Assembly (NCBI GenBank): GCA_902782905.1 | Contig: CACZPB010000138.1 | Location: 1 to 15,963 of the forward strand | Direction of reading: 5' to 3' | Origin: an uncultured bacterium | Lineage (GTDB): Bacteria > Cyanobacteriota > Vampirovibrionia > Gastranaerophilales > Gastranaerophilaceae | DNA: 15,963 bases | Shown: piece after piece, positions 14,582-15,963 of the stretch | How the letters are laid out: every line of letters starts with the position of its first letter | Numbering within the stretch: position 1 is the first letter of the stretch | Made by a program: the position numbers and the translations under genes | Notes under the pieces: model-generated | Seen by the model: only the letters and a program-made list of their open reading frames with translations | Databases searched by the model: none | Told to the model about the DNA's origin: nothing

Positions 14582-14929
14582 TTAAGGATTTAGGTTAGAG
14601 TTAGTATCCTTTTCAGGTTCATTATCAATTGTTAAAAATTTATCGAAACCGGTAAACTTAAAAGCTTGCATAATTTCTTCATTTACATTTTTTAACCTCA
14701 AAGAACCGCTCCTGTGAGACATTATTTTATGAAGTTCTAAAATTGCTCTTAGCCCAATACTTGCTACATAACTAATTTTAGAAAAATCAAGAATTAGGTG
14801 ACTAGGATGAAGGTTCTTTAGATGCTCTTTTATTTCCTCTAGATAATCCGGAGCATGATATATATCCAATTTGCCTTCAGCTTCAACGTATGATGTTGCA
14901 TTTTTAAGATAAGTAATTTTGGTAAACAA
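14582..14929 (-). CDS. STAS-domain anti-sigma factor antagonist-like protein
   Basis: A single STAS domain spans about residues 5-100 of 115. It has the family core LILDFSKISYVASIGLRAILELHK, where Ser57 sits at the position phosphorylated in SpoIIAA/RsbV; the Asp usually before it is Ala56, a variation seen in STAS proteins of the SSAG type. Such proteins bind anti-sigma kinases when unphosphorylated and so free a sigma factor. No kinase, phosphatase or sigma gene is in the window, so the partner is unknown. The start is TTG: AGGAG (14938-14942) lies 8 nt upstream and no ATG fits better. The last 12 or so residues are a polar tail (EPEKDTNSNLNP). Confidence 0.88.
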   Translation of the reverse strand: MFTKITYLKNATSYVEAEGKLDIYHAPDYLEEIKEHLKNLHPSHLILDFSKISYVASIGLRAILELHKIMSHRSGSLRLKNVNEEIMQAFKFTGFDKFLTIDNEPEKDTNSNLNP

Positions 14930-14954
14930 TGATAATTCTCCTAAATATCTATTA

Positions 14955-14983
14955 ATTTTACTCTATAAAATCATATAAAACAA
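14955..14983 (-). promoter_or_regulatory. Promoter of the STAS gene
   Basis: Minus strand: TTGTTT (14983-14978), 17 bp, TAAAAT (14960-14955), about 25 bp before the TTG start. It makes this gene independent of the gene at 15199-15750. Confidence 0.45.
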
Positions 14984-15198
14984 GTCTTAAATCTTCTTTT
15001 TTTTATTTTTGTAATGTATCCCTGTTTGACGTAAGAGTGGTAATTTAGAAATAAAAACTTTTTCACACTGATTTTTTTCAAATCACAAAACATCAAGTTT
15101 TAATCGGCACAAATGCGAAATAACAGTCGGTTTGAGAAGAAAGAACATGGAGTTTGATAGTTTTTTGTACAAAAAATTTGCACACTACTTACTACAAG
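14984..15198. other. AT-rich intergenic stretch with a 16-bp palindrome
   Basis: I see no gene or structural RNA here. It holds a perfect palindrome TTTTTTGTACAAAAAA (15161-15176) immediately followed by TTTGCAC, and short ACTAC repeats at 15184-15195. The palindrome lies downstream of the 15199-15750 gene and could act as a weak AT-only hairpin, but lacks the G+C expected of a terminator. Confidence 0.4.
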
Positions 15199-15750
15199 CT
15201 ACAAAAAATATTTAATAGCAGCCAAAATTCCTGTTGCTGCAGCAGATATCTTTCCAATCACAGCATTACCTTTACTTAGCCATGTTCCACAAATAGCTGA
15301 TAATAACGACACACATGTTGTTAGCACAGCACCTGCAACAATACCGGGAAGAGCAAATCCTAAAGCTCCTCCTGTGATTATTCCTGATTTTGTTGATGCT
15401 AAAAATGTTTTATATTTCTCTTCTCTTATACCACCGGCTATTCCTCCCAGAAGAGCTGTAATTGCTCCAACTATCACTCTAGATAACCATTTGTTTGTTT
15501 CGTTATTGTCTTTTTGTTCGGCTTTTGATTTCTTACCATTTCTATTTAATACTTTAGTGTCATAATCATTTATAGATTTTATGGTACTAATAAATTTATC
15601 TGTTGTATTTTTATTGTTGACAACTTCAATATTTGGCTTATTATCTTGATTTATATTACAGTTAACAGCTCCTGCCGTAAGTGTTGTTGCCAAGGTTGTC
15701 GCAATAATTAAATTTTTTGGGGATAAAAAATTCGTTTTCACTATATTCAT
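15199..15750 (-). CDS. Unassigned glycine/alanine-rich membrane protein
   Basis: I do not recognise this 183-residue protein. It starts with a hydrophobic segment (residues about 13-29) that could be a signal peptide or anchor. The Cys31 that follows is preceded by Asn, so it is not a good lipobox. A polar, Asn/Lys-rich linker (32-88) leads into glycine-zipper-like hydrophobic segments: VIVGAITALLGGIAGGI (92-108), 122-157 and 162-182. Such segments are common in pore-forming or membrane-inserting proteins, but I have no direct evidence for that. The ATG has AAAGGA 5-6 nt upstream. An A-tract promoter element precedes it, as for two other unassigned genes. Confidence 0.72.
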   Translation of the reverse strand: MNIVKTNFLSPKNLIIATTLATTLTAGAVNCNINQDNKPNIEVVNNKNTTDKFISTIKSINDYDTKVLNRNGKKSKAEQKDNNETNKWLSRVIVGAITALLGGIAGGIREEKYKTFLASTKSGIITGGALGFALPGIVAGAVLTTCVSLLSAICGTWLSKGNAVIGKISAAATGILAAIKYFL

Positions 15751-15777
15751 TGATATCCTTTCAATTGGTACATACGC

Positions 15778-15809
15778 TTATTAAAAACCATGAAAAAAAA
15801 TTTTTTGCT
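15778..15809 (-). promoter_or_regulatory. Shared A-tract promoter element, copy 3
   Basis: Minus strand: GC, A6T8, then CATGGTTTT (9 nt), then TAATAA (15783-15778). The G lies 25 nt before the -10-like box, leaving about 20 nt of leader with the Shine-Dalgarno. A TTGACA (15824-15819) lies further upstream without a matching -10. Confidence 0.45.
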
Positions 15810-15822
15810 ATTTTTATTTGTC

Positions 15823-15849
15823 AAACACGATAATTGGTAAATCGTGTTT
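15823..15849. promoter_or_regulatory. Perfect 9+9 bp inverted repeat
   Basis: AAACACGAT (15823-15831) and ATCGTGTTT (15841-15849) are separated by 9 bp (AATTGGTAA). It lies upstream of the gene at 15199-15750 and touches the TTGACA at 15819-15824. The spacing suits a dimeric regulator or a small hairpin. Confidence 0.45.
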
Positions 15850-15878
15850 TTCTGCATATTTTCTTAAATATGAAGTTT

Positions 15879-15901
15879 GTAGGTTGGGTTTTCAACCCAA
15901 C
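15879..15901 (+). repeat. REP element with 5' GTAG foot, second family
   Basis: GTAG (15879-15882) is followed by a perfect 8-bp palindrome GTTGGGTT / AACCCAAC with loop TTC. The architecture matches the REP at 9539-9562 but the stem sequence differs. Stems of the GTTGGGTT...AACCCAAC type are, to my knowledge, widely dispersed in other bacteria. Confidence 0.65.
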
Positions 15902-15913
15902 AATAACTTTTGG

Positions 15914-15950
15914 GTGCAATTTTGTGCAATAGGGTGCAAGAATAGTGCAA
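15914..15950. repeat. Four helically phased GTGCAA repeats
   Basis: GTGCAA begins at 15914, 15924, 15934 and 15945, spacings of 10, 10 and 11 bp, about one helical turn each. The array runs to within 4 bp of an ATG (15954) near the window edge. Such phasing suits cooperative protein binding on one DNA face. Confidence 0.6.
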
Positions 15951-15963
15951 AAAATGAGTAAAA

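Noticed and set aside
15112..15156. ATG-initiated 14-codon frame in the 15.1 kb gap
   Set aside because: It is too short, with no ribosome-binding site and no recognisable peptide.
14930..15198. Possible structured RNA in the gap
   Set aside because: I found no GC-rich stems, tRNA-like arms or riboswitch core; only AT palindromes are visible.
15870..15932. Short plus-strand frame MKFVGWVFNPTITFG...
   Set aside because: It is made almost wholly of the REP and the GTGCAA array, has no Shine-Dalgarno and reads as translated repeat, not a gene.
15914..15950. GTGCAA array as a CRISPR
   Set aside because: Repeats are 6 bp with 4-5 bp gaps, far too short for CRISPR repeats and spacers.
15954..15963. 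ATG-AGT-AAA at the right edge as a gene start
   Set aside because: Only ten bases are visible and there is no Shine-Dalgarno; it cannot be supported.

Overview
The window is AT-rich and gene-dense, with housekeeping genes separated by small genes I cannot assign to known families. The likeliest source is an anaerobic, non-photosynthetic relative of Cyanobacteria (Gastranaerophilales / Vampirovibrionia, a gut lineage). The basis is the strong A+T bias, an oxygen-sensitive NrdG activase, a YidC with a large extra loop before its last membrane segments, and several short minus-strand proteins whose N-termini look like hypothetical proteins I associate with that group. This placement is inference; no rRNA or marker phylogeny is available here.

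Left part (1-6763): the 3' end of yidC is followed after 5 bp by queA, which carries an in-frame GC-rich palindromic repeat. A receiver-like/GGDEF gene with its own promoter follows and ends at a strong bidirectional terminator shared with a convergent gene for a putative Cys-His-Asp papain/transglutaminase-like protein. Next come nrdG, a small unassigned minus-strand gene, and a tight pair encoding an AMP-binding acyl-CoA synthetase and a family 4 uracil-DNA glycosylase.

Middle (6755-9562): ribD on the minus strand is divergent from an overlapping tmk-prfB pair. prfB has no programmed frameshift. A REP-type palindrome with a GTAG foot lies between prfB and an XRE regulator.

Right part (9567-15963): the XRE regulator is divergent from a small hypothetical gene, with repeats between them. 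A ugd-FRG-domain operon, a 542-residue membrane protein, an orphan STAS anti-sigma-antagonist-like protein and a glycine-rich membrane protein follow, all on the minus strand. The right edge holds a perfect 9+9 bp inverted repeat, a second GTAG-footed REP and four GTGCAA repeats spaced 10, 10 and 11 bp.

The most interesting pattern is distributed. Three unassigned minus-strand genes share an upstream element, GC-A6-T6-8, placed 24-25 nt before a -10-like hexamer. Four of the minus-strand proteins that are not core housekeeping enzymes (three unassigned, plus the FRG protein) carry an F-x-G tripeptide within their first 18 residues. This may mark a lineage-specific, co-regulated protein set. 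No tRNA, rRNA, CRISPR array or intact transposase was seen.
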